The position numbers and the translations under genes were made by a program. A model generated the notes under the pieces. That model searched no databases, was not told where the DNA came from, and was given only the letters and a program-made list of their open reading frames with translations. This document shows positions 51,526-61,809 of a stretch of 64,000 nucleotides of DNA, piece by piece; the first letter of the stretch is position 1; each line of letters starts with the position of its first letter. This DNA comes from Aliiroseovarius sp. F47248L. GTDB lineage: Bacteria; Pseudomonadota; Alphaproteobacteria; Rhodobacterales; Rhodobacteraceae. Location: contig NZ_JALKBF010000001.1 of assembly GCF_023016085.1 (NCBI RefSeq), positions 434,001 to 498,000 on the forward strand, in the 5' to 3' direction.

Positions 51526-53799
51526 TCAGCCGTACTTCGCGACAGGGGTGCCAGCAACCGCCGACATGTTCAAAAGACCTCGGGCCGTGATCGACGGCGT
51601 AACAATATGGGCGCGGTTGCCCATCCCCATTAGGATCGGTCCGACCTCCAATCCACCGCCTTTCACCTTCAAGGTGTTACGCACGGCGCTTGCTGCATCC
51701 GCGTTGGTGAACACTAACGTGTTCGCAGGCCCATCAAATCGGGCATCGGGGAAGATATGCTGACGCACATCCATGTCCAAGGCCGCATCAACATGCATCT
51801 CGCCCTCATACGCGAAATCGCGTGGACGGCTGTCTAGAATCTCCAGCGCGCCGCGGGCGCGTTGGCCGCTGTCGCCGTCGTGATTGCCGAACTGGGAATA
51901 AGAACACAGCGCGATTTTCGGCTCGACACCAAAGCGACGGACATGGCGTGCTGCGGCACAAACCGACTCGGAAATTTGCTCCGAAGTCGGCGTGTTGTGA
52001 ACATGCGTGTCTGCGATGAATAGTGGGCCGTCTTGCAAGATCATCAGGCTGAGCGCCCCAACTGGATGCAGTTTCTCGGTGCCCAGGATCTGTTTGATAT
52101 AGTTTAGGTGCCAAAGATATTGCCCGAACGTGCCGGCAATCATGCTGTCGGCCTGTTCCAGATGAACCATGATCGCAGCAATGGCGGTGGTATTTGTGCG
52201 CATGATTGCCTTGGCAAGATCGGGCGTTGTGCCCTTGCGCGCCATGATCTGATGATATGCACCCCAATAATCGCGATAACGGTCATCGCGTTCGGGGTTT
52301 ACGATCTGGAAGTCCTTACCGGGCGTGATCGACAGACCGGCCCGCTCGCAGCGCTGGGCAATAACGTCCGGTCGCCCGATCAGGATCGGGGCATCGGTGG
52401 TTTCTTCCAACATCGCGTTAGCAGTCCGAAGCACCCGTTCGTCTTCGCCCTCGGCAAAGACAATGCGTCGCTCGGCAGTGGCGGCGGCCTCAAAGACTGG
52501 GCGCATGATCAGGGCCGAGCGGAATACGGACCCGTCCAATGTCTTTTTATAGGCGGCGATATCGTCAACCGGTCGGGTGGCAACGCCGCTGTCCATCGCG
52601 GCTTTGGCAACGGCGCTTGCCACGACACCCATTAGGCGCGGATCAAACGGTTTCGGGATCAAATAATCCTCGCCAAAGCTCAGTTGTTCACCTTTGTATG
52701 CCGCAGCCGCTTCGGCTGATGTGGTGGCGCGGGCCAGTGCTGCGATACCCTCGATGCACCCAAGCTGCATTGCGTCGTTGATCTCGGTTGCGCCAACATC
52801 CAGCGCACCGCGGAAAATGAATGGAAAACACAGGACATTGTTGACCTGATTGGGAAAATCCGAACGCCCGGTAGCGATGATAGCGTCGGGTGCGACGGCC
52901 CGCACGTCGTCCGGCATGATCTCGGGTGTCGGGTTTGCCAGCGCGAAGACGATCGGCCGCTTTGCCATCTTGGCAACCATTTCCTGCTTCAATACGCCGG
53001 GGCCGGACAGGCCCAGAAACAGATCTGCCCCGTCGATCACTTCACCTAATGTGGCCGGGCTCGTGCCCTGCGCATATGCCGCCTTCTGAGGCGTCATTTC
53101 GGTCTCGCGGCCTTCGTAAATCAGCCCTTCAATGTCGCACAACCAGACATTCTCGCGCTTTACACCGAGCTTCAGAAGCATGTTCAGGCAGGCAATTCCA
53201 GCCGCCCCACCGCCCGTCGAGACGACTTTGATCTGATCAAAGGATTTGCCCGTGACGCGTAGCGCATTGGTGGCCGCCGCCCCAACAACGATGGCGGTAC
53301 CGTGTTGATCGTCGTGGAACACAGGGATGTTCATCCGCTCGCGACAAATTTGTTCAACGATAAAACAATCGGGCGCTTTGATGTCTTCAAGATTGATCGC
53401 GCCGAAGCTGGGTTCCATTGCGCAAACGATCTCGGCAAGCTTCTCGGGATCGTTTTCGTTCAGTTCGATGTCGAAGCAATCAATGTTGGCGAACTTCTTG
53501 AACAGTACCGCTTTGCCTTCCATAACCGGCTTCGATGCAAGCGCACCAATATTGCCCAATCCCAGCACGGCAGACCCATTTGATACCACGGCCACCAGAT
53601 TGCCTCGTGCGGTATAACGGCTTGCTGCAGAGGGATCGTTCTTGATTTCGATACAGGCTTCGGCGACCCCCGGTGAATATGCCAGACTTAGATCGCGCCC
53701 GTTTGCCATGGGTTTGGTGGCGCGGATCTCCAGCTTCCCTGGTTTCGGAAACTCATGATAATCCAACGCGCGTTTTCGGGGGTAATTGTCGTCGCTCAC
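51526..53799 (-). CDS. maeB: NADP-dependent malic enzyme with phosphotransacetylase-like domain
   Basis: A 757-aa protein. N-terminal malic enzyme part (residues about 10-420): [26 protein letters not shown] and [16 protein letters not shown] dinucleotide site. The C-terminal 320 residues resemble phosphotransacetylase ([22 protein letters not shown]), which is regulatory rather than catalytic in such fusions. It decarboxylates malate to pyruvate with NADP. Normal length. Confidence 0.95.
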   Translation of the reverse strand: MSDDNYPRKRALDYHEFPKPGKLEIRATKPMANGRDLSLAYSPGVAEACIEIKNDPSAASRYTARGNLVAVVSNGSAVLGLGNIGALASKPVMEGKAVLFKKFANIDCFDIELNENDPEKLAEIVCAMEPSFGAINLEDIKAPDCFIVEQICRERMNIPVFHDDQHGTAIVVGAAATNALRVTGKSFDQIKVVSTGGGAAGIACLNMLLKLGVKRENVWLCDIEGLIYEGRETEMTPQKAAYAQGTSPATLGEVIDGADLFLGLSGPGVLKQEMVAKMAKRPIVFALANPTPEIMPDDVRAVAPDAIIATGRSDFPNQVNNVLCFPFIFRGALDVGATEINDAMQLGCIEGIAALARATTSAEAAAAYKGEQLSFGEDYLIPKPFDPRLMGVVASAVAKAAMDSGVATRPVDDIAAYKKTLDGSVFRSALIMRPVFEAAATAERRIVFAEGEDERVLRTANAMLEETTDAPILIGRPDVIAQRCERAGLSITPGKDFQIVNPERDDRYRDYWGAYHQIMARKGTTPDLAKAIMRTNTTAIAAIMVHLEQADSMIAGTFGQYLWHLNYIKQILGTEKLHPVGALSLMILQDGPLFIADTHVHNTPTSEQISESVCAAARHVRRFGVEPKIALCSYSQFGNHDGDSGQRARGALEILDSRPRDFAYEGEMHVDAALDMDVRQHIFPDARFDGPANTLVFTNADAASAVRNTLKVKGGGLEVGPILMGMGNRAHIVTPSITARGLLNMSAVAGTPVAKYG

Positions 53800-54006
53800 G
53801 GTGTCCTCCAGTAAGAAGTTTAGCTTTAAACTATCTCCAGGGTCGCCTTACTACAGGCAGATGCGCGCAATCAAGACTGCTTGCGCAATCATAGGTTAGC
53901 GCAGGTATTAGCTGGCACGTCAACTCGGCAAGGTTTGGCCTTGCATCCGACGTCGCGCCGCGCCACCTTTAATAGATGTCATTGCCATCACTGTTCAGGA
54001 GGTCCG

Positions 54007-54399
54007 ATGTCGCTGTTGGATGCTGCCAAGACCGCTCGTGAAAATGCCTATGCTCCGTATTCGAACTTCAAGGTCGGTGCGGCGCTGCGTTGTGCATCCG
54101 GGGCGGTATATTCGGGCTGCAACGTCGAAAACGTGGCCTATCCCGAAGGTACTTGCGCCGAGGCTGGTGCCATCGCTGCAATGATCGTAGGAGGAGACCA
54201 CAAAGTAGTCGAAGCTGTTGTGATCGCTGATGCCCCATTGCCTGTCACACCCTGCGGTGGCTGCCGCCAGAAACTGGCTGAGTTTGCGGATGCAGATGCC
54301 ACCATCACCATGATGACACTGGGCGGCGAAAGCCTGACCATGACCATGGCGGAGCTGTTGCCGGGGGCTTTCGGCACCGAGCATATGGAGAACACATGA
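54007..54399 (+). CDS. cdd: Cytidine deaminase
   Basis: A 130-aa zinc enzyme deaminating cytidine to uridine. ATG at 54007 with CAGGAGGTCCG upstream. Motifs: AYAPYSNFKVGAAL, NVENVAYPEGTCAEAGAI (zinc His/Cys-Glu; here CAEAGAI) and PCGGCRQKLAEF. First gene of a cdd-deoB-add-upp operon; overlaps deoB by four bases. Confidence 0.94.
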   Translation: MSLLDAAKTARENAYAPYSNFKVGAALRCASGAVYSGCNVENVAYPEGTCAEAGAIAAMIVGGDHKVVEAVVIADAPLPVTPCGGCRQKLAEFADADATITMMTLGGESLTMTMAELLPGAFGTEHMENT

Positions 54400-55610
54400 C
54401 ACGCGTCTTCCTGATCGTTTTGGACAGTGCCGGATGTGGTGGCGCACCCGACGCCCATTTGTTTTTCAACGACAAAACAGTCCCTGATACCGGAGCTAAC
54501 ACGCTGGCGCACATCGCGCAGGCCTGCGCGGAAGGTCGGGCCGAAGACGGGCGATCCGGTCCGTTAAAGATGCCCAATCTCGATGGATTAGGACTGGGCG
54601 CTGCGATCCGATTGTCCTCGGGCGCCGATACGCCGGGGCTGGAGGCCAAGCCGCAAGGCCTTTGGGGCGCGGCCGAGGAGATATCAAAGGGCAAAGACAC
54701 CCCATCCGGACATTGGGAAATCGCGGGTGTGCCCGTGCCGTGGGAATGGGGATATTTCCCGGACGCGCAGCCAGCCTTTCCGGAAGACCTGACGCGCAAG
54801 ATCTGCAAAATCGCAGGTGTGGACGGCATTCTTGGCAACAAGCACGCGTCGGGCACCGCGATCCTTGACGAGTTGGGGGCCGAGCATGTCCGGACGGGCT
54901 GGCCCATCGTCTATACCTCGGTCGACAGCGTGATCCAGATCGCCGCGCACGAGGAGACCTTTGGTCTTGACCGGTTGATTGGCCTCTGTGCCGCCATCGC
55001 ACCCGACGTACATAAGATGCAGGTTGGGCGTGCTATTGCACGTCCTTTTATTGGATCAGAGGCCGAGGGTTTCAAGCGCACAACCAACCGCCGCGATTTT
55101 GCGATAACACCACCCAGCCCGACCCTGTGTGACTGGGTGCAAGACGCTGGCCGCAAGGTTCATGCAATTGGTAAGATTGGCGACATATTCGCCCATCGTG
55201 GGATTGATACCCTCAAAAAGGGTGCTGACGCCGAACTGATGGAACATTTGGTCGCGTCGATGGACACAGCCCATGATGGCGATCTGGTCTTTGCCAATTT
55301 TGTCGAATTTGATTCCCAGTACGGCCATCGTCGTGATGTATCGGGCTATGCTCGGGCATTGGAATGGTTCGATGCCGAGTTGCCACGCCTGTTTGAAAAA
55401 ATGCGCGAGGGTGACTTGCTAGTTTTCACCGCTGATCACGGCAATGATCCGACTTGGGTCGGCACAGACCACACCCGTGAACGCGTTCCCGTAATCGGAA
55501 CTGGGTTGGGTTTTAAGGAAATTGGCATTTGCGGTTTCTCTGACATTGGGGCATCAGTCGCGGCACATCTGGGACTGGACGCCCGCGGGGCAGGGAAATC
55601 GTTTCTATGA
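54396..55610 (+). CDS. deoB: Phosphopentomutase
   Basis: A 404-aa metalloenzyme moving phosphate between C1 and C5 of (deoxy)ribose. Motifs: VFLIVLDSAGCGGAPDA with the metal Asp, DTPSGHWEIAGVPV catalytic Thr region, and LLVFTADHGNDPTWVGTDHT. Overlaps cdd and add by four bases each, so strictly coupled in the nucleoside salvage operon. Confidence 0.96.
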   Translation: MTRVFLIVLDSAGCGGAPDAHLFFNDKTVPDTGANTLAHIAQACAEGRAEDGRSGPLKMPNLDGLGLGAAIRLSSGADTPGLEAKPQGLWGAAEEISKGKDTPSGHWEIAGVPVPWEWGYFPDAQPAFPEDLTRKICKIAGVDGILGNKHASGTAILDELGAEHVRTGWPIVYTSVDSVIQIAAHEETFGLDRLIGLCAAIAPDVHKMQVGRAIARPFIGSEAEGFKRTTNRRDFAITPPSPTLCDWVQDAGRKVHAIGKIGDIFAHRGIDTLKKGADAELMEHLVASMDTAHDGDLVFANFVEFDSQYGHRRDVSGYARALEWFDAELPRLFEKMREGDLLVFTADHGNDPTWVGTDHTRERVPVIGTGLGFKEIGICGFSDIGASVAAHLGLDARGAGKSFL

Positions 55611-56599
55611 GTTACAAAGAAGTACCGAAGGTTGAACTGCACACACATATAGAAGGTGCTGCTCCACCCGATTTCATACGGGGCTTGGCGAAAGAAAAAA
55701 GTGTCGATCTGTCCGGCATATTCGCGGATGATGGAGGCTATGCCTATCGCGATTTCTGGCACTTTCTTGAAGTGTATGAAGCGGCCACTTCGGTTCTGAA
55801 AACTCCGAGCGACTATGCGCGGTTGACCCGCGCGGTACTGGAAAACTGTGCCGAGGCTGGTGTGGTGTATCTTGAAACTTTTATCTCGCCGGATTTTTGT
55901 GGTGGGCGGGATGTAGGGGCCTGGCGCGACTATCTTGCCGCCATTCAGGATGCTGCGGCAGAAGCCGAGCGTGACGCGGGGATTACCCTGCGTGGCATCG
56001 TCACAGCTGTGCGCCACTTCGGACCAGATGCGGCGCGTGAAGCAGCGCGCTGTGCTCAGGAAACAGCAGGCGGATTTATCACTGGGTTCGGTATGGGCGG
56101 TGACGAGAAATTTGGCAAGCAAGGCGATGTCGCCTACGCGTTCGACATGGCGCGCGAAGCGGGTCTGAAGCTGACGACCCACGCGGGCGAATGGAACGGC
56201 CCGGACGAAGTGCGTGCTGCTTTGGATGACCTGAAAGTCGAAAGGATCGGTCACGGGGTGCGCGCGATCGAGGATCTGAAACTGGTGGATCGCCTGATCG
56301 AAGATGGCATTACGCTAGAAGTTTGCCCCGGCTCGAACGTGTTTCTTGGCGTCTATCCCGACCTTGCTGCACACCCAATCGCGATGCTGCGCGACCAGGG
56401 CGTAAAGGTCACAGTGTCCACCGACGATCCGCCGTTTTTCCGTACCGATATGGTGCAAGAGTATGAAAATCTGTCACACCAGTTTGGCTGGAACGAGGCA
56501 GATTTCAAAGCCCTGAACCTGACCGCCATCGAGGCGGCATTTTGTGATGATGCGACGCGTGACCGTGTGCGCAAGATATTGGAGACCCAAGATGTATGA
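55607..56599 (+). CDS. add: Adenosine deaminase
   Basis: A 330-aa zinc enzyme. Motifs: [11 protein letters not shown] (zinc HxH; Thr replaces the usual Leu), [23 protein letters not shown], and [12 protein letters not shown] with the catalytic Asp pair. Converts adenosine to inosine. Stop overlaps the upp start by eight bases. Confidence 0.93.
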   Translation: MSYKEVPKVELHTHIEGAAPPDFIRGLAKEKSVDLSGIFADDGGYAYRDFWHFLEVYEAATSVLKTPSDYARLTRAVLENCAEAGVVYLETFISPDFCGGRDVGAWRDYLAAIQDAAAEAERDAGITLRGIVTAVRHFGPDAAREAARCAQETAGGFITGFGMGGDEKFGKQGDVAYAFDMAREAGLKLTTHAGEWNGPDEVRAALDDLKVERIGHGVRAIEDLKLVDRLIEDGITLEVCPGSNVFLGVYPDLAAHPIAMLRDQGVKVTVSTDDPPFFRTDMVQEYENLSHQFGWNEADFKALNLTAIEAAFCDDATRDRVRKILETQDV

Positions 56600-57224
56600 A
56601 CATCTGACCGTCGTTAAACACCCGTTGATCCAGCACAAACTGACTCTGATGCGCGACGAGGCAACGCCGACCAATCATTTTCGCCAACTTCTGCGCGAAA
56701 TCAGCCAGCTTTTGGCTTATGAAGTGACACGCGAATTGCCGATGGATACCCAGCGGATCAAGACGCCGATGCAGGAAATGGACGCGCCCGTTCTGGCGGG
56801 GCGTAAGTTGGCGCTCGTGTCGATCCTGCGGGCTGGCAACGGTTTGTTGGATGGGGTTCTGGAACTGATCCCTTCAGCCCGTGTTGGATTTGTTGGGCTT
56901 TACCGCGACGAAGAAACGCTGGAACCGGTGCAGTACTATTTCAAAGTCCCAGAGGCGCTGGAAGACCGCCTGGTCATTGCGGTTGACCCGATGCTGGCCA
57001 CTGGCAACAGCTCGGCCGCGGCGATTGATCTGCTGAAAAAGGCCGGTGCGCGCGATATTCGTTTCATGTGTCTTCTGGCAGCCCCGGAAGGTGTGGCCCG
57101 GATGAAAGAAGCGCACCCGGATGTGCCGATCATCACCGCAGCGCTGGACGAGAAGCTGAATGACAAAGGGTATATTGTGCCCGGTCTTGGTGACGCGGGC
57201 GACCGGATGTTCGGGACGAAATAA
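56592..57224 (+). CDS. upp: Uracil phosphoribosyltransferase
   Basis: A 210-aa PRPP-dependent enzyme making UMP from uracil. Start [20 protein letters not shown] at 56592. PRPP loop [15 protein letters not shown] and uracil-contact [17 protein letters not shown] are intact. Last gene of the salvage operon; the next gene is convergent. Confidence 0.97.
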   Translation: MYEHLTVVKHPLIQHKLTLMRDEATPTNHFRQLLREISQLLAYEVTRELPMDTQRIKTPMQEMDAPVLAGRKLALVSILRAGNGLLDGVLELIPSARVGFVGLYRDEETLEPVQYYFKVPEALEDRLVIAVDPMLATGNSSAAAIDLLKKAGARDIRFMCLLAAPEGVARMKEAHPDVPIITAALDEKLNDKGYIVPGLGDAGDRMFGTK

Positions 57225-57245
57225 AGACAGCGTCGGTCGAGTCGG

Positions 57246-58262
57246 CTATTCGCCACAGATGCCCTGCAGACGCACCCAATTTGCGTCTGTCAGCAAGGGT
57301 GTGGCGTCTGCTAACTGTACTGGATCAGCCTCAATCAGTTCCAGTGTTGTTTCCCCGGTAAGGTCCAGCGCATAGGCATAAGGGGTTGAACGCACCCCTG
57401 CCTTCTCAAATCGTGCCAGCAATGCAGCATGGCTCAGCGGGGCCGGGGGGGCTGTCAGCAAACCCTCAGCATAGCTGTCGATCACGCTGTCAGGCAGATC
57501 GCCCGTCGTCAAAAGCTGGGCTGTCGCCTTGAATCCAGCATGTTCCAACAAAGCTTTCATCGGGTCGGTGTTCTGGCGGCGCATATCCTCGGCCAGAAGG
57601 AACCCGGCGACGACGTCTGGTTCTTCAAAGTCTTCGATCAAGGCACGGTTCAGAAGCGTGATGTGACCCGGCAGATGTGTCGCGGTCTGGACCCCGCCGG
57701 ACAAGACGATCACGCGAGTCGGTGATGCGTTTAGAACGCGATTTTTCAAGCGATCCAGCGCGCCCTGCCCATTGCGCCCATCACATTGTTGCCCAGCCAC
57801 CCGGCCGATCCGGTTTAATATACGTTGGCCGATGGCATCCCGTGTTGGGTCCGGCACGACGGATACTGTGTAGTTGCGCAGCGCATTGGGCATCCAAAAC
57901 ACACCAAGCGCAAGCAGAAGGCAGAAGAAACCAGCGGTAATCCAATGGCGCAGGCGGCCCGGATGGGGGCGGCGGCGTTCTATGACTTTGCGCACTTTCT
58001 CGATCGCGCGGATCATTGTGTCGTCGTCAATCTCCAGCTCTTCGGTCGCATCGTCGCCCGGTGAAAACATGGCCGGACGCTCGGTTGGGTTCATTCGAAT
58101 AATGGCGGGCAGCGACCAGTGGGTCAGGGCGGAGTCATGCGCGTCAGAGATGGTCAATGTGGCGTCACCAAGGGACACGATCACATCCCGGCGCTGAGCC
58201 TCGGGATCGGCGCGCCATAACCCGGCTGCCTCCAGCCGTTGATATTTTTTGAGGGCCGTCAT
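57246..58262 (-). CDS. Membrane protein with degenerate M48-peptidase-like domain
   Basis: A 338-aa protein with one membrane helix (about residues 107-127). After it, TATHLPGHITLLNRALIEDF and VVAGFLLAEDMRRQ lie where M48 metalloproteases have LPGG and HExxH; the zinc His-Glu pair is missing (LLAED). So it looks like a non-catalytic relative. The N-terminal 100 residues are cytoplasmic with a short beta-rich region. Function unknown. Confidence 0.65.
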   Translation of the reverse strand: MTALKKYQRLEAAGLWRADPEAQRRDVIVSLGDATLTISDAHDSALTHWSLPAIIRMNPTERPAMFSPGDDATEELEIDDDTMIRAIEKVRKVIERRRPHPGRLRHWITAGFFCLLLALGVFWMPNALRNYTVSVVPDPTRDAIGQRILNRIGRVAGQQCDGRNGQGALDRLKNRVLNASPTRVIVLSGGVQTATHLPGHITLLNRALIEDFEEPDVVAGFLLAEDMRRQNTDPMKALLEHAGFKATAQLLTTGDLPDSVIDSYAEGLLTAPPAPLSHAALLARFEKAGVRSTPYAYALDLTGETTLELIEADPVQLADATPLLTDANWVRLQGICGE

Positions 58263-58343
58263 GTGCGGGACGGGTCTCGCCTGCTCGTTATCATTGCCGA
58301 AAGAATAGTCTGTTGCTGTCGTTGGGGCAATGCGCGAGGTAGA

Positions 58344-59987
58344 TCAGGGTGCGCTCCGCAGGCGGTCCCGCAATTCGAACTTCTGGATCTTCCCGGTCGA
58401 GGTTTTGGGCAACTCGCAAAACTCGACCATCTTTGGTGTTTTGAACCCGGCCAGACGGCTGCGCACAAAAGCGATCAGCTCTTCTTCTGTCACCGTCGCC
58501 CCTACTTTCACTTCGACGAAGGCGCAAGGGACTTCGCCCCATGTGTCATCCGGTTTTGCGACCACGGCACAAAGGCTGACGGCGGGATGGTGCATCAGTG
58601 TGCCTTCGACCTCGACCGAACTGACATTTTCGCCACCCGAGATGATGATGTCCTTTGCGCGGTCCGTGATGCGGATATATCCGTCTGGCGTCTGATGCGC
58701 GATGTCGCCGGAATGGAAGTAACCACCCGTGAAGGCTTCGCGGGTGGCATCGGGGTTCTTCAGATAGCCTTTCATGACCGAATTACCTCGGATCATGATC
58801 TCGCCAATGGTTTCGCCATCCATCGGCACCTGCTCCATCGTTTCGGGCGACAGCACGGTGATATCTTCCATCTGCGGCATAGCGATGCCGGTGCGTGCTT
58901 TCATCGACGCCTTTTCATCCTGCGAAAGCGTGTCCCATTCCGGACCGTTCCACAGGCATTCGGTGACGTGTCCATAGGTCTCGGTTAGGCCATAGACCTG
59001 CATAACGTTGAAGCCCAGTGGTTCGATCGCGCCTAGGGTGGCCGCGGCGGGTGGGGCGCCTGCAGTAAAGACCTCAACCGTGTGATCGAAGGTGCGACGT
59101 TCCTTATCTGGCGCATTCACGATCATGTTCAGTACGATCGGAGCGCCGCCGAAATGGGTTACGCCTTCATCCGCAATCGCGTCATAGATCGCCTTTGCCG
59201 TTATGTCTCGACAACAAACCACGGTTCCGCCGAGCGCAGGGATCATCCAGGAGTGGTTCCAGTTGTTGCAGTGAAACAGCGGTACAATGGTCAGATAACG
59301 CGGATACAGCGTCATGCCCCAACTGATCGGCGTACCCATCGTCATCAGATAGGCCCCGCGATGATGGCAGACGACGCCCTTGGGTCGCCCGGTTGTGCCA
59401 GAGGTGTAATTCAGGGCAAGGCTTTCCCACTCGTCCTGCGGCATAATCCAATTAAAATCTGCATCGCCTTCGTCTAGCAGGTCTTCGTATTCGAGGTGGT
59501 TTCCGGTGGCTGGAAAACCTGCTGCTGGGTCCGCGACCTCGACAATCAAGGGGGCAGGATTTCCTTTCTCGGTCAATTGGCTGATCGCCTGTTCGGCCAG
59601 CGGCAGAAGCTGGGTGTCAACCAGCACAGCACGGGCTTCGCCATGGGCAAATATGTAAGCCACCGTGTCCACATCCAGCCGCGTGTTTATCGTGTTCAAA
59701 ACTGCACCGCAGGCCGGGACGCCAAAACTGGCTTCCACATGCGCCAGTATGTTGGGAAGTAGCGTAGCGACCACGTCGCCCGGTTTGATCCCCCGTCCTG
59801 CCAGCGCCGAAGCCAGCCGCGTGACCCGCGCGTAATACTGTGCGTAGGTCAAACGTCGTGCGCCATACACCAGTGCCTCGCGCTTCGGAAACACCCGCGC
59901 CGCGCGTCTGAGATGCGATAAAGGCGTCAGGGGCACAAAGTTTGCCGCGCATTTGTCCAACCCGGTTTCGTCAGCCGTCCAGCCCAT
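58344..59987 (-). CDS. Acyl-CoA synthetase (DmdB-like AMP-binding ligase)
   Basis: A 547-aa ligase from the ATG at 59987. Motifs: LNYTSGTTGRPKGVVCHHRG, VYGLTETYGHVTECLWN, YFHSGDIAHQTPDGYIRITD, and PKTSTGKIQKFELRD near the end. Such enzymes activate medium/short or methylthio fatty acids; 3-methylmercaptopropionate (DMSP breakdown) is one known substrate of close roseobacter relatives, but specificity cannot be read here. Divergent from the DMT transporter. Confidence 0.87.
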   Translation of the reverse strand: MGWTADETGLDKCAANFVPLTPLSHLRRAARVFPKREALVYGARRLTYAQYYARVTRLASALAGRGIKPGDVVATLLPNILAHVEASFGVPACGAVLNTINTRLDVDTVAYIFAHGEARAVLVDTQLLPLAEQAISQLTEKGNPAPLIVEVADPAAGFPATGNHLEYEDLLDEGDADFNWIMPQDEWESLALNYTSGTTGRPKGVVCHHRGAYLMTMGTPISWGMTLYPRYLTIVPLFHCNNWNHSWMIPALGGTVVCCRDITAKAIYDAIADEGVTHFGGAPIVLNMIVNAPDKERRTFDHTVEVFTAGAPPAAATLGAIEPLGFNVMQVYGLTETYGHVTECLWNGPEWDTLSQDEKASMKARTGIAMPQMEDITVLSPETMEQVPMDGETIGEIMIRGNSVMKGYLKNPDATREAFTGGYFHSGDIAHQTPDGYIRITDRAKDIIISGGENVSSVEVEGTLMHHPAVSLCAVVAKPDDTWGEVPCAFVEVKVGATVTEEELIAFVRSRLAGFKTPKMVEFCELPKTSTGKIQKFELRDRLRSAP

Positions 59988-60087
59988 CGGTGTTTCTCCC
60001 TGTCTTGATCCGACCTTTAGGTCGTGTATGTCGTTTTTGAAGCAGACCAGAACGATACCCACGTGGTCAATGCTAAGGACACAAAGA

Positions 60088-61011
60088 ATGAGGGCGAAAA
60101 ACGACATGTCAGGCAATCGAACGCTGGTTGCAGCGGCGACAATTTGTTTGGCAATGTTCCTTCTAGGGTTCTTTGACAATTTCGTTGCGCTGATCGCACG
60201 CGATCTTGGCCTTTGGCAGTTTCATCTGATGCGCGCAATCATGGCCGTAGGCCTTCTTGTGCTTCTGTCAATGGCTGGGCAGGCCCGGTTGAGACCCATC
60301 CGCCGTTGGGCAGTGATGGTTAGGGGTGGTTTCGCGGCCATTGCGATGCTGATTTACTTTGGTTGTCTGGCGTTCCTTCCCATCGGACAGGTCGCCGCCG
60401 GGTTGTTCACTGCTCCCATTTGGGTGTTGCTGATCGGTGCCCTCTTTTTTGGTCATCCGGTCGGCGTCACGCGCATCGGTGCCGCAGTTGTCGGATTTGC
60501 GGGCGTGTTGATCGTGCTTGATCCGTTTGTAAACGGTCTTGATCCTGTCGCCTTTGTTCCAGTAGCAGCCGGGTTCTTCTATGCCATCGGAGGGATCGCC
60601 ACGCGCCAATGGTGCGAAGGTGAAAGCGCCTTGTCGATGCTGCTGTATTTCTTTCTGGCATTGGGGTTGTTCGGATTAATCGGTTCGGTGGTCATGTTGG
60701 TGTGGGCGCATGAAGTGCCCATCGGTGCCGAAGGGTTCATCATGCGTGGCATGGTCTGGCCAACGCCAATGGGCTGGGGGCTGACCGTGATGCAGGCAGT
60801 GGGATCCCTGGTCGCTGTCGGTCTAATTTTCAAAGGCTATCAGATGGGTGATGCCGCGCAGGTGGCGATCTATGAATACCTTCTGCTGCCGTTCGCGGCA
60901 GGGTGGAGCTTCGTGTTGTTTGGCGATCCCATTCCCGCCAGTGCGGTATTGGGGATGGCGCTGATCATTGTTTCAGGTGCGATCATTTCCTTACGCTCGC
61001 GCACTGTATGA
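60088..61011 (+). CDS. DMT superfamily (EamA) transporter
   Basis: A 307-aa inner-membrane protein with about ten hydrophobic helices in two EamA repeats (for example FDNFVALIARDLGLWQFHLM, and the late YEYLLLPFAAGWSFVLFGD). AAGGA precedes the ATG at 60088. Exports or imports small metabolites; substrate unknown. Overlaps the sulfotransferase start by four bases. Confidence 0.88.
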   Translation: MRAKNDMSGNRTLVAAATICLAMFLLGFFDNFVALIARDLGLWQFHLMRAIMAVGLLVLLSMAGQARLRPIRRWAVMVRGGFAAIAMLIYFGCLAFLPIGQVAAGLFTAPIWVLLIGALFFGHPVGVTRIGAAVVGFAGVLIVLDPFVNGLDPVAFVPVAAGFFYAIGGIATRQWCEGESALSMLLYFFLALGLFGLIGSVVMLVWAHEVPIGAEGFIMRGMVWPTPMGWGLTVMQAVGSLVAVGLIFKGYQMGDAAQVAIYEYLLLPFAAGWSFVLFGDPIPASAVLGMALIIVSGAIISLRSRTV

Positions 61012-61679
61012 ATACAAGCTATGGTCGTGGCATGATCATCTCGCAGGGGCGTCGATATATCTTCATACATCCGCCAAAAACCGGCGGGACTTCCCTTGCG
61101 CTGGCGCTTGAGGCGCGAGCGATGAAGGACGACATCATGTTGGGCGATACCCCGAAAGCAGTTCGGCGACGCAGACGGATGAAACATGTCCAATCCTCGG
61201 GTCGACTTTGGAAACACTCTAAGCTGCGCGACATATATGGTGTGGTGACGCAGGATCAGATCGACGCCTATTTTATTGTAACGTTGGTGCGAAATCCTTG
61301 GGATAGGCTGGTCAGCTACTATCATTGGCTCAAGGCACAGCATTTCGATCATCCGGCGGTTGATCTTGCCCATGCGTTGACGTTCTCAGAGTTTCTGAAC
61401 CACCAACACACGATTGACAGCTTTGTCGCTGCCCCGATCGAAAGCTATGTGCAGGATCAGAACGGTCGGGAACGTTGCGATCTATTTGCACGAACCGAGG
61501 CTTTGTCCGTTGATCTTGCCCCGTTCGAGGCACATCTGGGATTTAAGCTTGGTCCAATGCCCCACGAGAACAAATCTGACCGCCACACAGATTATCGCAG
61601 TTACTACAGCGACAGCGATGCTGGGCTTGTCGCTGACATCTGCTCAAGGGATGTTCAGCGGTTCTCTTACAAATTCTGA
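61008..61679 (+). CDS. Sulfotransferase family 2-like protein
   Basis: A 223-aa protein. PAPS-binding IFIHPPKTGGTSLALALEA near residue 17, and the 3'-phosphate motif LVRNPWDRLVSYYHWL near 94. It would transfer sulfate from PAPS to a carbohydrate or other acceptor; the acceptor is unknown. ATGA overlap with the transporter gene; a later ATG at 61032 is the alternative start. Confidence 0.85.
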   Translation: MNTSYGRGMIISQGRRYIFIHPPKTGGTSLALALEARAMKDDIMLGDTPKAVRRRRRMKHVQSSGRLWKHSKLRDIYGVVTQDQIDAYFIVTLVRNPWDRLVSYYHWLKAQHFDHPAVDLAHALTFSEFLNHQHTIDSFVAAPIESYVQDQNGRERCDLFARTEALSVDLAPFEAHLGFKLGPMPHENKSDRHTDYRSYYSDSDAGLVADICSRDVQRFSYKF

Positions 61680-61705
61680 CTGTCAAATATTGGCGCAATG
61701 AAAAG

Positions 61706-61729
61706 CGGCCCGTGCAATTGCACGGGCCG
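61706..61729. terminator. Bidirectional terminator
   Basis: Perfect 24-base palindrome CGGCCCGTGCAA-TTGCACGGGCCG. On the minus strand it is followed by CTTTTC, fitting the end of the fadJ-like gene; on the plus strand it ends the sulfotransferase unit. Confidence 0.8.
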
Positions 61730-61809
61730 TTACGCAAACAGTCTGGTAGAATAAAACTGCGCACCATCTACAAACTACAACTCCAACCAATCGTTATTCT
61801 ACGAAGACT

